Source: Pelotomaculum sp. UBA3103 (GTDB lineage: Bacteria; Bacillota; Desulfotomaculia; Desulfotomaculales; Pelotomaculaceae). Taken from it: a stretch of DNA of 16,813 nucleotides. The notes below the pieces were generated by a model that was given only the letters and a program-made list of their open reading frames with translations, made no database searches and was not told the origin of the DNA. How positions within the stretch are numbered: the stretch's first letter is position 1; every line of letters starts with the position of its first letter. Made by a program: the position numbers and the translations under genes. Below, piece after piece: positions 1 through 6,644 of the stretch. The stretch spans positions 1 to 16,813 of the forward strand of contig DFAP01000141.1 of the NCBI GenBank assembly GCA_002365855.1, given 5' to 3'.

Positions 1-1
1 T

Positions 2-403
2 ACAAAGCACGCGGTTGTGGCCCTGTCTGAGAACCTCTACAGGTCATTGGGAGAGCAGGGCGCGAAAGTTAAAACATCCGTTCTTTGCCCGGGGTTTGTA
101 AAGACCCGAATACTCACCTCCTTGCGAAATCAGCCGGCGGAGTTCAAGGTCGAGTCTTCTGCAAAGCCCATGAGCCCGGAGGCTGAAGAGGCCACGTGGG
201 CTTTCCTCGAAAAGAATCAGTTCAGGGTGCTGTCTCCCGAACAGGTCGCAGAAACTGTCTTTAACGCCATTAAAGAGGAAAAGTTTTATATCTTAACTCA
301 CCCCGAGTTCAACGAGATGGTAAGAAGGAGGATGGAAGACATCATCCAGGGACAAAATCCTTCAATTAAACCCCTGTCCTTCAAGAAGGAAAACGATCAA
401 TAA
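2..403 (+). CDS. Short-chain dehydrogenase/reductase (SDR), C-terminal part only
   Basis: This is the 3' portion of an SDR-family NAD(P)-dependent oxidoreductase gene that begins left of the window. The open frame runs back to base 2. Its first residues, TKHAVVALSENLY, match the stretch that follows the catalytic Tyr in SDRs: the Lys at bases 5-7 would be the Lys of the YxxxK motif, and the helix after it (HAVxxLSExL) is typical. The next recognisable element is VLCPGFVKT, the PG loop that closes over the cofactor. The Tyr and the N-terminal Rossmann motif lie outside the window. The GTG at 17 is an internal valine codon, not a start. The tail (MSPEEVAxxV-like, ending KKENDQ) resembles SDRs annotated as oxidoreductases of unknown substrate. 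The substrate cannot be judged. A hairpin terminator lies 40 bases after the stop. Confidence 0.85.
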   Translation, partial: TKHAVVALSENLYRSLGEQGAKVKTSVLCPGFVKTRILTSLRNQPAEFKVESSAKPMSPEAEEATWAFLEKNQFRVLSPEQVAETVFNAIKEEKFYILTHPEFNEMVRRRMEDIIQGQNPSIKPLSFKKENDQ

Positions 404-409
404 ATCTTA

Positions 410-437
410 TTGATAAATCACGTTTTTAATTTATTAT
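410..437 (+). promoter_or_regulatory. Candidate sigma-A promoter in front of a hairpin
   Basis: TTGATA at 410-415 and TATTAT at 432-437 are separated by 16 bases, each one mismatch from consensus. Initiation would fall at about 443-445, directly at the start of the hairpin at 444-487. The site therefore either drives the membrane-protein/GMC operon through the hairpin, makes a very short RNA, or is a chance match in AT-rich sequence. Confidence 0.3.
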
Positions 438-443
438 GCCATC

Positions 444-487
444 AAAAAAGACACTTAGCGTTGTATAAGACGGGAGGTGTCTTTTTT
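444..487 (+). terminator. Hairpin terminator after the SDR gene
   Basis: A perfect 11-base inverted repeat, AAAAAAGACAC (444-454) and GTGTCTTTTTT (477-487), encloses a 22-base loop. The A tract on one arm and T tract on the other would let it act in either direction, as bidirectional intrinsic terminators do. The stem is GC-poor, so its strength is uncertain. It separates the SDR gene from the following operon. Confidence 0.6.
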
Positions 488-581
488 ATGTGACCGCAAG
501 AATAGCTGTCCAGCCGGGATAATATTCAAACATAGATGGGGATAATAATTTAAATTAAAAAACATAAAGGGTGTGAACTGT

Positions 582-974
582 ATGTGGACTGGCTGGCCGC
601 TTGCAAGAATATTAATGCTTTTCGCAGGGCTTGGACTATTAATAATTTTCATCCAGGTTACCCTTTTGCATTATCGCCAGAATTTCAGGCATTGGGCTAT
701 GTGGGGACCGGTAATAGGCGCTCCACTTATAGGTGTATTGGCTCTCGCATTGGCATTGTTTAACCTTCCCTGGTTGCAGACAGGGGTGGCCGTTCTGTTT
801 GTGATTGGCATAATAACCGGTGTGGGGGGCTTTGTACTGCATGTGGAAGGGGTTGGGCAGAGGGTGGACGGCTACCGCATGCACAATTTCATGGTTGGAC
901 CACCGGTAACCCTACCCCTGATGGTAGCCGCTATGAGCGTGCTGGGGTTATTTGCCCTTTACTGGAGGTGGTAG
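582..974 (+). CDS. Small four-helix membrane protein, likely partner of the GMC dehydrogenase
   Basis: I do not recognise this as a named family. The protein is 130 residues from ATG 582. Four hydrophobic segments can be seen, at roughly residues 6-25, 39-57, 63-84 and 106-126. Several histidines sit near helix ends (in LLHYRQNFRHW, GFVLHVEG and YRMHNF). The ATG at 582 is preferred over GTG 573 because the SD-like AAAGGGTG (566-573) then lies 8-10 bases upstream. The stop is one base before the start of the next gene, and that gene's ribosome binding site is inside this one, so they are probably translationally coupled. By position it would anchor the two downstream soluble subunits to the membrane, perhaps passing electrons to quinone. 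That role is inference; no cytochrome c CxxCH motif is present. Confidence 0.7.
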   Translation: MWTGWPLARILMLFAGLGLLIIFIQVTLLHYRQNFRHWAMWGPVIGAPLIGVLALALALFNLPWLQTGVAVLFVIGIITGVGGFVLHVEGVGQRVDGYRMHNFMVGPPVTLPLMVAAMSVLGLFALYWRW

Positions 975-975
975 C

Positions 976-1569
976 GTGGTAGGACATTATCCGGATTACA
1001 ATGTAATGAATTTAGCCGATGAATGGGATTCTCACACCAAGGAGATAGTTAAGCGCAGACTTGGCCCCTTCCCCGGCAAGCAATATCTAAATGAACACGA
1101 AGCGCGGACAATATGGATTATCGCCACTCATCTAGCTTATGACAACCGCGAGGATATTCTTGACTATGTGGTCCACCACATAGACAGTGAGTTGGCCTCA
1201 GAAGTGGGTGAATCCCAACGAAAAGCCGGGATACCAAAGGGTCAGGACTTAATCAGGAGTGGGCTGAGAGCATTGGACAATCTTTCCCTCAAGGTATATC
1301 AAAAAGATTTTGCTGATGCGGAAACCGGACGGCAGTTTAGTATGCTGGAGTCTCTACAAAAAGGTGAGGTTATGGATATGCCCGGCTGGCCAAAGCCACT
1401 CCAAAAAGAGCTTTTCAAAAAGGTCTTAAATACGATTGTGCGGGCATATTATTCACATCCTCAAGTCTGGTCGGAAATTGGTTACGGGGGACCAGCTTAT
1501 CCCCGGGGCTATATCCGGGTGGAACTGGGCCTGACTGAACCCTGGGAGGCGAAGCGAAATGGAAAATAA
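976..1569 (+). CDS. Gluconate 2-dehydrogenase subunit 3-like protein (gamma subunit)
   Basis: The 197-residue protein resembles the small (gamma, subunit 3) chain found with membrane-bound gluconate and FAD-glucose dehydrogenases. In those families the chain binds the GMC flavoprotein and is needed for its maturation. Visible features are a helical N-terminal half with LNEHEARTIWIIATHLAYDN and a Trp/Tyr/Gly-rich end (HPQVWSEIGYGGPAYPRGY) like the conserved tail of the family. The GTG start at 976 has GGAGGTG at 964-970, five bases upstream; an upstream TTG at 952 would lack this site. Unlike many relatives it has no Tat signal peptide, so the complex is probably cytoplasmic-facing. It overlaps the GMC gene by 11 bases, which supports co-translation. 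The family call is fairly firm; the substrate is unknown. Confidence 0.75.
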   Translation: MVGHYPDYNVMNLADEWDSHTKEIVKRRLGPFPGKQYLNEHEARTIWIIATHLAYDNREDILDYVVHHIDSELASEVGESQRKAGIPKGQDLIRSGLRALDNLSLKVYQKDFADAETGRQFSMLESLQKGEVMDMPGWPKPLQKELFKKVLNTIVRAYYSHPQVWSEIGYGGPAYPRGYIRVELGLTEPWEAKRNGK

Positions 1570-3184
1570 GGATTTTGTTCAGCATAACTGCGATCATTAT
1601 AAAGGCCACAGGTTCAACGATTTGACTCACAGGAAATATGCCGGCGGCGCGGATGTATGCATTGTAGGCGCGGGGGCCGCGGGCGGGGTTCTGGCTTATG
1701 AGCTGAGCCGGGCGGGTTTAAAAGTAGTGGTGATTGAGGCAGGCCCTTTCTGGAATCCCCAGACTGATTTCGCCAGTGATGAACTATCCATGAGCAAGCT
1801 GGCCTGGCAGGAAACCAGGCTGGTTGCGGGAAGTGATCCCCTGCATTTAGGTCACAACATTACCGGCAGGGGAGTAGGCGGAGGCACCGTTCACTTCACC
1901 GGAGTCTTTTTTCGCTTCCACGAAAGTGATTTTAAGGTCAGAACCCTGGATGGGGCGGCGGATGACTGGCCTATCACCTATCAGGACCTCGAACCTTATT
2001 ATGATAAAATCGAACGCGATATAGCTGTTTCAGGTCCCAGGCATTTTCCATGGGGCGCCTTTAACGGCCCCTATCCCTACCCGGTTTATGAACCAATCGG
2101 CGCGAACTCTCAGCTTTTCCGCAAAGGCTGCGAGAAGCTTGGTATCAAGTCCACTGTTGCTCCCCTCGCAATACTCACGGCGCCTTTTGAGGGAAGACCG
2201 CCCTGCATCAACCGGGGCTTCTGCAACCAGGGGTGCATGCCCAATGCTAAATTCAGCACCCTGATCCACCACATTCCAAAGGCCATTCAGCTGGGCGCGG
2301 AAGTTTTAAGTGATTGTACCGTTACAAAAATAGAGGTTGACAGGTACGGCAAGGTTACCGGAGTGCTTTTTAATAACCAGGGCCAGGAATACAGGCAGCA
2401 GGCCAGGGTGGTTGTGGTGTCGGCGTTTGTGGTGGAAACCCCAAGGCTGCTTTTTAATTCGGCCTGTCCACAATATCCTGATGGGCTGGCCAACAGCAGC
2501 GGCATGGTAGGCAAGTGCATCATGCCTCACAGCAGCCCGGATGTATATATGATGTACCCCGATGAAGTCAGGCTTTATAAAGGCACCCCGGTCCAGGCAG
2601 TTACTCAGGATTTCTGGGAGACGGATAAAGACAGGGGTTTTATTAGAGGGTATTCACTCAACGCCCACGGCGCCAGGCCGGTGGCCATGGCCGGTGGCCT
2701 GGCCGGGAAGGCCGGAATATGGGGTAAAAAATTACGTGATATTATGCTGGACTATAATTTTTACGCCAGGGTTACAGTGGTGGGAGAGGTGCTGCCAAAC
2801 CCGGCCAACTCGGTAACACTGAGTAATGAAAAGGACGAGTACGGTTTGCCCCGTGCCCTGGTGACATTCAGTTATGGGGAAAACGACAATAAGATTATCG
2901 CGCATGGGGTGAGTAAATGCCAGGAAATACTGGAGGCGGCAGGATGCATAGACCCTATAATTGTTGACGATACCGCCCACTTAATGGGAGGGTGCAGGAT
3001 GGGAAATGATCCTAAAACGTCAGTTGTAAACTCCTTCTGCCAGAGCCATGATATATCGAACCTCTATATTTGTGACGCCAGTGTATTTGTCACCTCAGGA
3101 GGGGGTAACCCCACGGAAACAGTGATGGCCATAGCAGCCAGGACTTCCGACTATATCATCGACCAGGCATCCAAGGGGGGATAA
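1559..3184 (+). CDS. GMC-family FAD-dependent oxidoreductase (dehydrogenase alpha subunit)
   Basis: A flavoprotein of 541 residues that should oxidise an alcohol or sugar group using FAD. The ADP-binding motif GAGAAG is at residues 37-42 with the acidic strand end E60. A second FAD motif, GRGVGGGTVHFTG, is at about 103-115. The GMC C-terminal domain has HLMGGCRMG with the likely catalytic His474, then DASVF and GGGNPTETVMA with Asn517, giving the His/Asn pair of gluconate/FAD-glucose dehydrogenases. Three cysteines, C216, C222 and C226, are spaced C-x5-C-x3-C, as in Fe-S-bearing bacterial FAD-glucose dehydrogenase. There is no signal peptide. GGGAGG at 1544-1549 precedes ATG 1559. It is the last gene of the unit with the gamma chain and the small membrane protein, and ends 15 bases from a convergent gene. 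Substrate and electron acceptor cannot be read from the sequence. Confidence 0.9.
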   Translation: MENKDFVQHNCDHYKGHRFNDLTHRKYAGGADVCIVGAGAAGGVLAYELSRAGLKVVVIEAGPFWNPQTDFASDELSMSKLAWQETRLVAGSDPLHLGHNITGRGVGGGTVHFTGVFFRFHESDFKVRTLDGAADDWPITYQDLEPYYDKIERDIAVSGPRHFPWGAFNGPYPYPVYEPIGANSQLFRKGCEKLGIKSTVAPLAILTAPFEGRPPCINRGFCNQGCMPNAKFSTLIHHIPKAIQLGAEVLSDCTVTKIEVDRYGKVTGVLFNNQGQEYRQQARVVVVSAFVVETPRLLFNSACPQYPDGLANSSGMVGKCIMPHSSPDVYMMYPDEVRLYKGTPVQAVTQDFWETDKDRGFIRGYSLNAHGARPVAMAGGLAGKAGIWGKKLRDIMLDYNFYARVTVVGEVLPNPANSVTLSNEKDEYGLPRALVTFSYGENDNKIIAHGVSKCQEILEAAGCIDPIIVDDTAHLMGGCRMGNDPKTSVVNSFCQSHDISNLYICDASVFVTSGGGNPTETVMAIAARTSDYIIDQASKGG

Positions 3185-3199
3185 CATTGTTTTAATACA

Positions 3200-3934
3200 T
3201 CATATTACCGAATCATCGTCTTCAATTTCTTGAATGTATGATAGGTCATCCTCCCTTAGGTCTACATAAAGATTACCATCGGTGGACAGGGAAGCCAGGA
3301 ATACCTCACGGATGTTTTTTATATTTCTGGACGCTAATTCGTTATAGAGCCATTCATGATTAAGATTGTTTTGCTTTAAATTCTGTTCTACGATCCTGCC
3401 GTCTCTGATTATCTCCGAGGAAGCGCCTTTATATCTGGTGCTAATATTAAGGTCCCTGGGGGTAACCGGCAGGTATTGACTTTTCTTTAATATACTTAAC
3501 TGCCCATGGGTCTCCAAAATAGCGAATTCGACTTCTCCCAGATCAAAAATACCTTTTTCTCGTAATTGCATCATTAAGTCGTCCATGTTATATCTTATTT
3601 TACGCATGTTCTTTTCGTATATTTTACCGTTTTGAACCATAACTAATGGTTCCCCCTCAATAAGCTTTCTTGCCGGGATACTTTTCAAAGTAAAAAAACC
3701 AGTTATAATTACTAATATGGTAAGTATGACCGGGCTTAAAAGAACGTAAATACCTTCAACCTCGGTGGTAACGTAAGCGCCTCCGATTGTTCCGATGATA
3801 ATTCCAGTTACAAAGTCAAAAAAAGTCATTTGAGCTAGAAATTTTTTTCCAATTAATCTTGTTAATAAAATTAAGAGGAAAAATACCGCAAGCGAATGAG
3901 TTAATACCTCGAGTATTTCATTGAAGTCGATCAA
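3200..3934 (-). CDS. DUF421 family (YetF-like) membrane protein
   Basis: The 244-residue protein has three N-terminal membrane segments (about residues 10-28, 38-56 and 62-82). The second carries the family hallmark FFDFVTGIIIGTIGG. A cytoplasmic part follows, with EGEPLVMVQNGKI and the MDDLMMQLREKGIFDLGEVEFAILE stretch (about residues 117-141) typical of DUF421 proteins such as Bacillus YetF and YdfS. Family members are linked to spore or envelope functions in Bacillus, but their biochemical role is not established. The start is TTG at 3932-3934: an in-frame stop lies two codons upstream, so no earlier start is possible, and the SD (GTGAGAG) is weak. The C-terminal tail is acidic (EIEDDDSVI). 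The gene converges on the GMC gene with a 15-base gap and no visible terminator. It is more AT-rich than the trp operon. Confidence 0.85.
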   Translation of the reverse strand: MIDFNEILEVLTHSLAVFFLLILLTRLIGKKFLAQMTFFDFVTGIIIGTIGGAYVTTEVEGIYVLLSPVILTILVIITGFFTLKSIPARKLIEGEPLVMVQNGKIYEKNMRKIRYNMDDLMMQLREKGIFDLGEVEFAILETHGQLSILKKSQYLPVTPRDLNISTRYKGASSEIIRDGRIVEQNLKQNNLNHEWLYNELASRNIKNIREVFLASLSTDGNLYVDLREDDLSYIQEIEDDDSVI

Positions 3935-3981
3935 TAATTACACTCTCACTTTCTTTTTGCAAACAACCCTGATTCTGATTC

Positions 3982-4009
3982 ATTATGTATAAAAATGCTC
4001 TTAGTACAA
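3982..4009 (-). promoter_or_regulatory. Candidate promoter for the DUF421 gene
   Basis: On the minus strand TTGTAC (4009-4004) and CATAAT (3987-3982) are separated by 16 bases. The -10 matches five of six consensus bases, while the -35 matches only TTG. Initiation near 3975 would leave a leader of about 40 bases before the TTG start. Confidence 0.3.
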
Positions 4010-4058
4010 GGAATTTATACCCGTTTTATATGCTGGTCAGTTAAAAGTTAACAAATGG

Positions 4059-4099
4059 AGCTTACCGAACTTATTAAATATTCAGCTGGTAAGCTTTTT
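4059..4099 (+). terminator. Hairpin with T run in the leader of the hydrolase gene
   Basis: AGCTTACC (4059-4066) and GGTAAGCT (4088-4095) form a perfect 8-base stem with a 21-base loop. TTTTT overlaps and follows the right arm, so it has terminator shape reading rightward. No plus-strand gene lies between the GMC stop at 3184 and this point, so there is little for it to terminate unless transcription starts just upstream. It may be a leader attenuator of the hydrolase gene, whose SD begins about 20 bases later. Confidence 0.4.
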
Positions 4100-4130
4100 A
4101 ATATACAATAATCTAAGAGGGGGTGTAATA

Positions 4131-4982
4131 ATGAGAGATGATTTTGTAAAGCTTACGGTGCTTTGCGAAAATACTGCCGGGGTTGCGCATGGTCTGGTTG
4201 GCGAGTGGGGCCTGTCCATTTTTATTGAAAAAAACGGCAAAAAAATCCTATTTGACACAGGACAAAGCGGCAGCCTGCTCACCAACGCCGCTGTGCTGGG
4301 AATTGACCTTAAGTCTGTGGATGCGTTAGTTTTGAGCCACGGCCATTATGACCATACCGGGGGATTGAGGGCCTTTTTGCAATACCGGGGTAAATTGCCT
4401 GTGTACGCCCACCCTGATTTATTTGCTTTACACTACAAATCGTCGGAAGAGCCGAAATACATCGGGGTTCCATACAGGAAAGAAGAACTGGAAAGCCTGG
4501 GGGCTGAGTTTTCCTTTGTGAGTGAGCCCCTTGTTGTTGCGCCCGGTGTGTTTGTCAGTGGTGAGGTTCCCAGGAAAACAGTTTTCGAAAAGGCCGACGA
4601 GTCCTTGTTTTGCCTGGAAAACGGTAAAAAGGTGATTCCGGACAAATTTAATGACGACATGAGCTTATACTGTTTTACCCCCAAAGGGATATTAATAGTT
4701 CTGGGCTGTGCCCACGCCGGGTTGGTAAATATTGTGCAACATGCCAGGGAAGTTACCGGGGAAAGCCGGATCTACGGGATTATCGGCGGCACGCACCTGG
4801 GTCCTGTACCGGTCGAGCAGCAGAGTGCCACCATCGATTACCTTAAAGAATTGGACCTCCAGTTCCTGGCCGCCAACCATTGCACCGGACTGCCTGTGAT
4901 CTCCCGGCTGGCGGGAGCATTTGGCCCCCGTTTCAAGTTCTGTCCGGCTGGGAGCAGCTTTACCATTCCTGCTGAAGAATAA
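4131..4982 (+). CDS. Metallo-beta-lactamase-fold hydrolase (COG1237-like)
   Basis: A 283-residue soluble protein of the metallo-beta-lactamase superfamily. The metal-binding signature HGHYDH is at residues 70-75 (H70, H72, D74, H75). Further likely ligands are H195 in GCAHAG and H250 in NHCTG, and NDDMS at 174-178 is also characteristic. The N-terminal VLCENTAG, GLSIFIE and LFDTGQSG pattern fits the group usually annotated as 7,8-dihydropterin-6-yl-methyl-4-(beta-D-ribofuranosyl)aminobenzene-5'-phosphate synthase-like. That name comes from a methanogen pathway and should not be taken as the function here. The ATG at 4131 follows a strong GAGGGGG about nine bases upstream. It is transcribed in the same direction as the trp operon, but a separate promoter lies between them. 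The substrate is unknown. Confidence 0.85.
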   Translation: MRDDFVKLTVLCENTAGVAHGLVGEWGLSIFIEKNGKKILFDTGQSGSLLTNAAVLGIDLKSVDALVLSHGHYDHTGGLRAFLQYRGKLPVYAHPDLFALHYKSSEEPKYIGVPYRKEELESLGAEFSFVSEPLVVAPGVFVSGEVPRKTVFEKADESLFCLENGKKVIPDKFNDDMSLYCFTPKGILIVLGCAHAGLVNIVQHAREVTGESRIYGIIGGTHLGPVPVEQQSATIDYLKELDLQFLAANHCTGLPVISRLAGAFGPRFKFCPAGSSFTIPAEE

Positions 4983-5013
4983 AAAATGGAAAATGAAAAA
5001 GGAATAAATCTGC

Positions 5014-5043
5014 TTGACATTCTTTTACTGTGTATGCTAAATT
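5014..5043 (+). promoter_or_regulatory. Probable trp operon promoter
   Basis: A perfect TTGACA at 5014-5019 is followed after 18 bases by TAAATT (5038-5043), a four-of-six -10 match. TATGCT at 5033-5038 is a better hexamer but only 13 bases away. Initiation near 5050 would place the GAG/TAG array at the very 5' end of the transcript, where a TRAP-type leader needs it. Confidence 0.6.
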
Positions 5044-5057
5044 TATTTCAAGTTAAT

Positions 5058-5119
5058 TAGTTGAGCTTAGTTTAGAAGAGAGTATAGATGAGCCTAGATG
5101 AGATGAGATGTTCGGTTAG
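5058..5119 (+). promoter_or_regulatory. TRAP-type RNA-binding site in the trp leader
   Basis: GAG or TAG triplets begin at 5058, 5063, 5068, 5073, 5078, 5085, 5090, 5095, 5100 and 5105, with an eleventh TAG at 5117. Except for one 7-base step and the final 12-base step, all are 5 bases apart, meaning two-base spacers. The Bacillus trp RNA-binding attenuation protein (TRAP, MtrB) is an 11-subunit ring that, with bound tryptophan, wraps RNA containing about eleven (G/U)AG triplets with 2-3 base spacers. The last well-spaced triplets (5100-5107) can pair with 5140-5146 as an antiterminator, so protein binding would free the terminator. The mtrB gene is not in the window. Confidence 0.8.
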
Positions 5120-5146
5120 AGTTTGCATAATCGCCGGTACTCATTT
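5101..5146 (+). promoter_or_regulatory. Predicted antiterminator of the trp leader
   Basis: AGATGAG (5101-5107) can pair with CTCATTT (5140-5146) through seven base pairs including one G-U. TCGG (5112-5115) can pair with CCGG (5134-5137). These pairs use the left arm of the terminator hairpin (5134-5142), so the two structures exclude each other. The left strand holds the last two regularly spaced GAG triplets, so TRAP binding would prevent its formation. The pairing was found by eye and has not been computed. Confidence 0.55.
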
Positions 5147-5168
5147 GGGTGCCGGTTTGTTGTTTTTT
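5134..5168 (+). terminator. Intrinsic terminator (attenuator) before trpE
   Basis: CCGGTACTC (5134-5142) pairs with GGGTGCCGG (5147-5155) around an ATTT loop, nine pairs with two G-T wobbles. It is followed by TTTGTTGTTTTTT (5156-5168). The trpE ribosome binding site begins only three bases later, so this is a leader attenuator and not the terminator of the upstream hydrolase gene. Confidence 0.8.
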
Positions 5169-5183
5169 ACAGGAGGGACCGAA

Positions 5184-6644
5184 TTGAATATTCCAAGCAG
5201 AGACGTGTATCTCCAATTAAGCCAACAATACAACCTCGTTCCGGTGTATCAAGTGATTAATGCCGATCTGGACACACCCATAAGTGTGTATAAAAAGGTC
5301 AGGCCAGAGGCGCCCGCCTATCTTCTGGAAAGCGTGGAGGGAGGCGAAAACCTGGCCCGCTACTCTTTTATCGGGTTTGACCCGTTTCTTCACTTGACTT
5401 CAAGAGGAGAAGAATCAAGCATAACCGGGCTGAAAAGAGAGGACACCGCAGTTGGATTGCCATTGGATGTTCTGGAAAGGTTAATGTCTGGTTTCAAAGT
5501 GCGCCAGGATCCCGCCCTTCCGCGGTTTTACGGGGGGGCTGTGGGTTACATAAGCTATGATACTGTTAGATTCCTGGAAAGAGTAAAGATGCCGGGGAGT
5601 GGCAGTTTGGACCTGCCGGACTGTAATTTTATTTTCGCCGGCACAGTCCTGATCTTTGACCATGTCAAGAGGACATTAACAATTATCATTAACAGCCTGC
5701 CCGGCGGCGACCCGGAATCGGCTTACGCCGGGGCTGAAGAAAAAATAGAAAAGATCATCAAGGCTGTTAAGGACGGTGTTCCCCTGGAAGACGCGCCCGG
5801 AAGAACCTCTTTAGTCGGCAGGCCTTTTGAAGCAAACATAAGCAGGGAAGAATTTATGGAAAAAGTGGTACGTGCAAAAGAGTACATCAGGGCAGGAGAC
5901 ATACTGCAGGTAGTCCTGTCGCGGCGGATGCGGGTACCCTTTCAGGGAGAGCCATTTAATTTATACCGGAAGTTGAGGGCGCTGAATCCTTCACCCTATC
6001 TTTATTTTCTTGATTTCGGAGAAACTGTGGTGGTGGGTTCTTCTCCCGAGATGCTTGTAAGAGTTGAGGGCGACCTGGTTGAAACCAACCCCATCGCCGG
6101 GACCCGTCCCCGGGGAAAAAGTCTGGCGGAAGACGAGGTTTTTGCGGGCGAACTGTTAGCGGATGCCAAAGAAAAGGCTGAACACCTGATGCTGGTCGAT
6201 CTCGGCAGAAATGACCTGGGAAAGATATGTGAAACAGGCAGCGTCAGGGTAACCCGCTTTATGGAGGTAGAAAAGTTTTCGCATGTGATGCACCTGGTAT
6301 CTAATGTTTGCGGCAGGCTGGCTCCGGGCAAAAACTGTTTTGACGCGCTCAAAGCATGTTTTCCTGCAGGCACCGTGTCGGGGGCGCCAAAAGTGCGGGC
6401 TATGGAGATCATCAGCGAAATGGAACCAGAAGGACGGGGGATATACGCGGGGGCCATTGGTTATTTTGGCTTTTCCGGGAATATGGACACCGCCATAGCA
6501 ATTAGGACGGTGGTGCTTCACGGAGGAAACGCCTATATTCAGTCGGGGGCAGGAATCGTGGCAGACTCTGACCCTGAGCGGGAGTACGAGGAAATTATGA
6601 GCAAAGCCCATGCGCTTTTAAAAGCCGTTGAGGAGGTGGAATAG
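5184..6644 (+). CDS. trpE: Anthranilate synthase component I
   Basis: TrpE converts chorismate, with ammonia supplied by TrpG, to anthranilate in the first committed step of tryptophan synthesis. The product is 486 residues, a normal length. LLES at residues 47-50 and NPSPYLYF at 268-275 form the tryptophan feedback pocket in this family. Chorismate-binding motifs are GSSPEMLVR (285-293), AGTRPRG (305-311), the catalytic-region FSHVMHLVSNV with H367, PAGTVSGAPK (394-403) and QSGAGIVADSDPE (453-465). The start is TTG 5184 with AGGAGGG at 5171-5177. The frame stays open back to an ATG at 5088, but that would translate the attenuator and add 32 unrelated residues. The stop directly abuts trpG. 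Expression should fall when tryptophan is plentiful through the leader described above. Confidence 0.97.
   Translation: MNIPSRDVYLQLSQQYNLVPVYQVINADLDTPISVYKKVRPEAPAYLLESVEGGENLARYSFIGFDPFLHLTSRGEESSITGLKREDTAVGLPLDVLERLMSGFKVRQDPALPRFYGGAVGYISYDTVRFLERVKMPGSGSLDLPDCNFIFAGTVLIFDHVKRTLTIIINSLPGGDPESAYAGAEEKIEKIIKAVKDGVPLEDAPGRTSLVGRPFEANISREEFMEKVVRAKEYIRAGDILQVVLSRRMRVPFQGEPFNLYRKLRALNPSPYLYFLDFGETVVVGSSPEMLVRVEGDLVETNPIAGTRPRGKSLAEDEVFAGELLADAKEKAEHLMLVDLGRNDLGKICETGSVRVTRFMEVEKFSHVMHLVSNVCGRLAPGKNCFDALKACFPAGTVSGAPKVRAMEIISEMEPEGRGIYAGAIGYFGFSGNMDTAIAIRTVVLHGGNAYIQSGAGIVADSDPEREYEEIMSKAHALLKAVEEVE

Noticed and set aside
952..975. TTG start at 952 for the gamma-subunit gene and GTG 573 for the small membrane protein
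   Set aside because: Both lack a properly spaced SD. GTG 976 and ATG 582 have one.
5088..5183. Longer TrpE beginning at ATG 5088
   Set aside because: The extension reads through the GAG/TAG array and the terminator and has no TrpE similarity. TTG 5184 has an ideal SD (AGGAGGG) and gives the usual TrpE N-terminus.
5050..5183. Leader-peptide (ribosome-mediated) or T-box control of the trp operon
   Set aside because: No short ORF with Trp codons and no T-box core sequence is visible. The triplet array is a better explanation.
6002..6611. Long antisense reading frames across trpE (151 codons each)
   Set aside because: Low-complexity, Ser/Pro/Thr-rich translations with no domain, opposite a well-conserved gene. 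They are codon-bias shadows.
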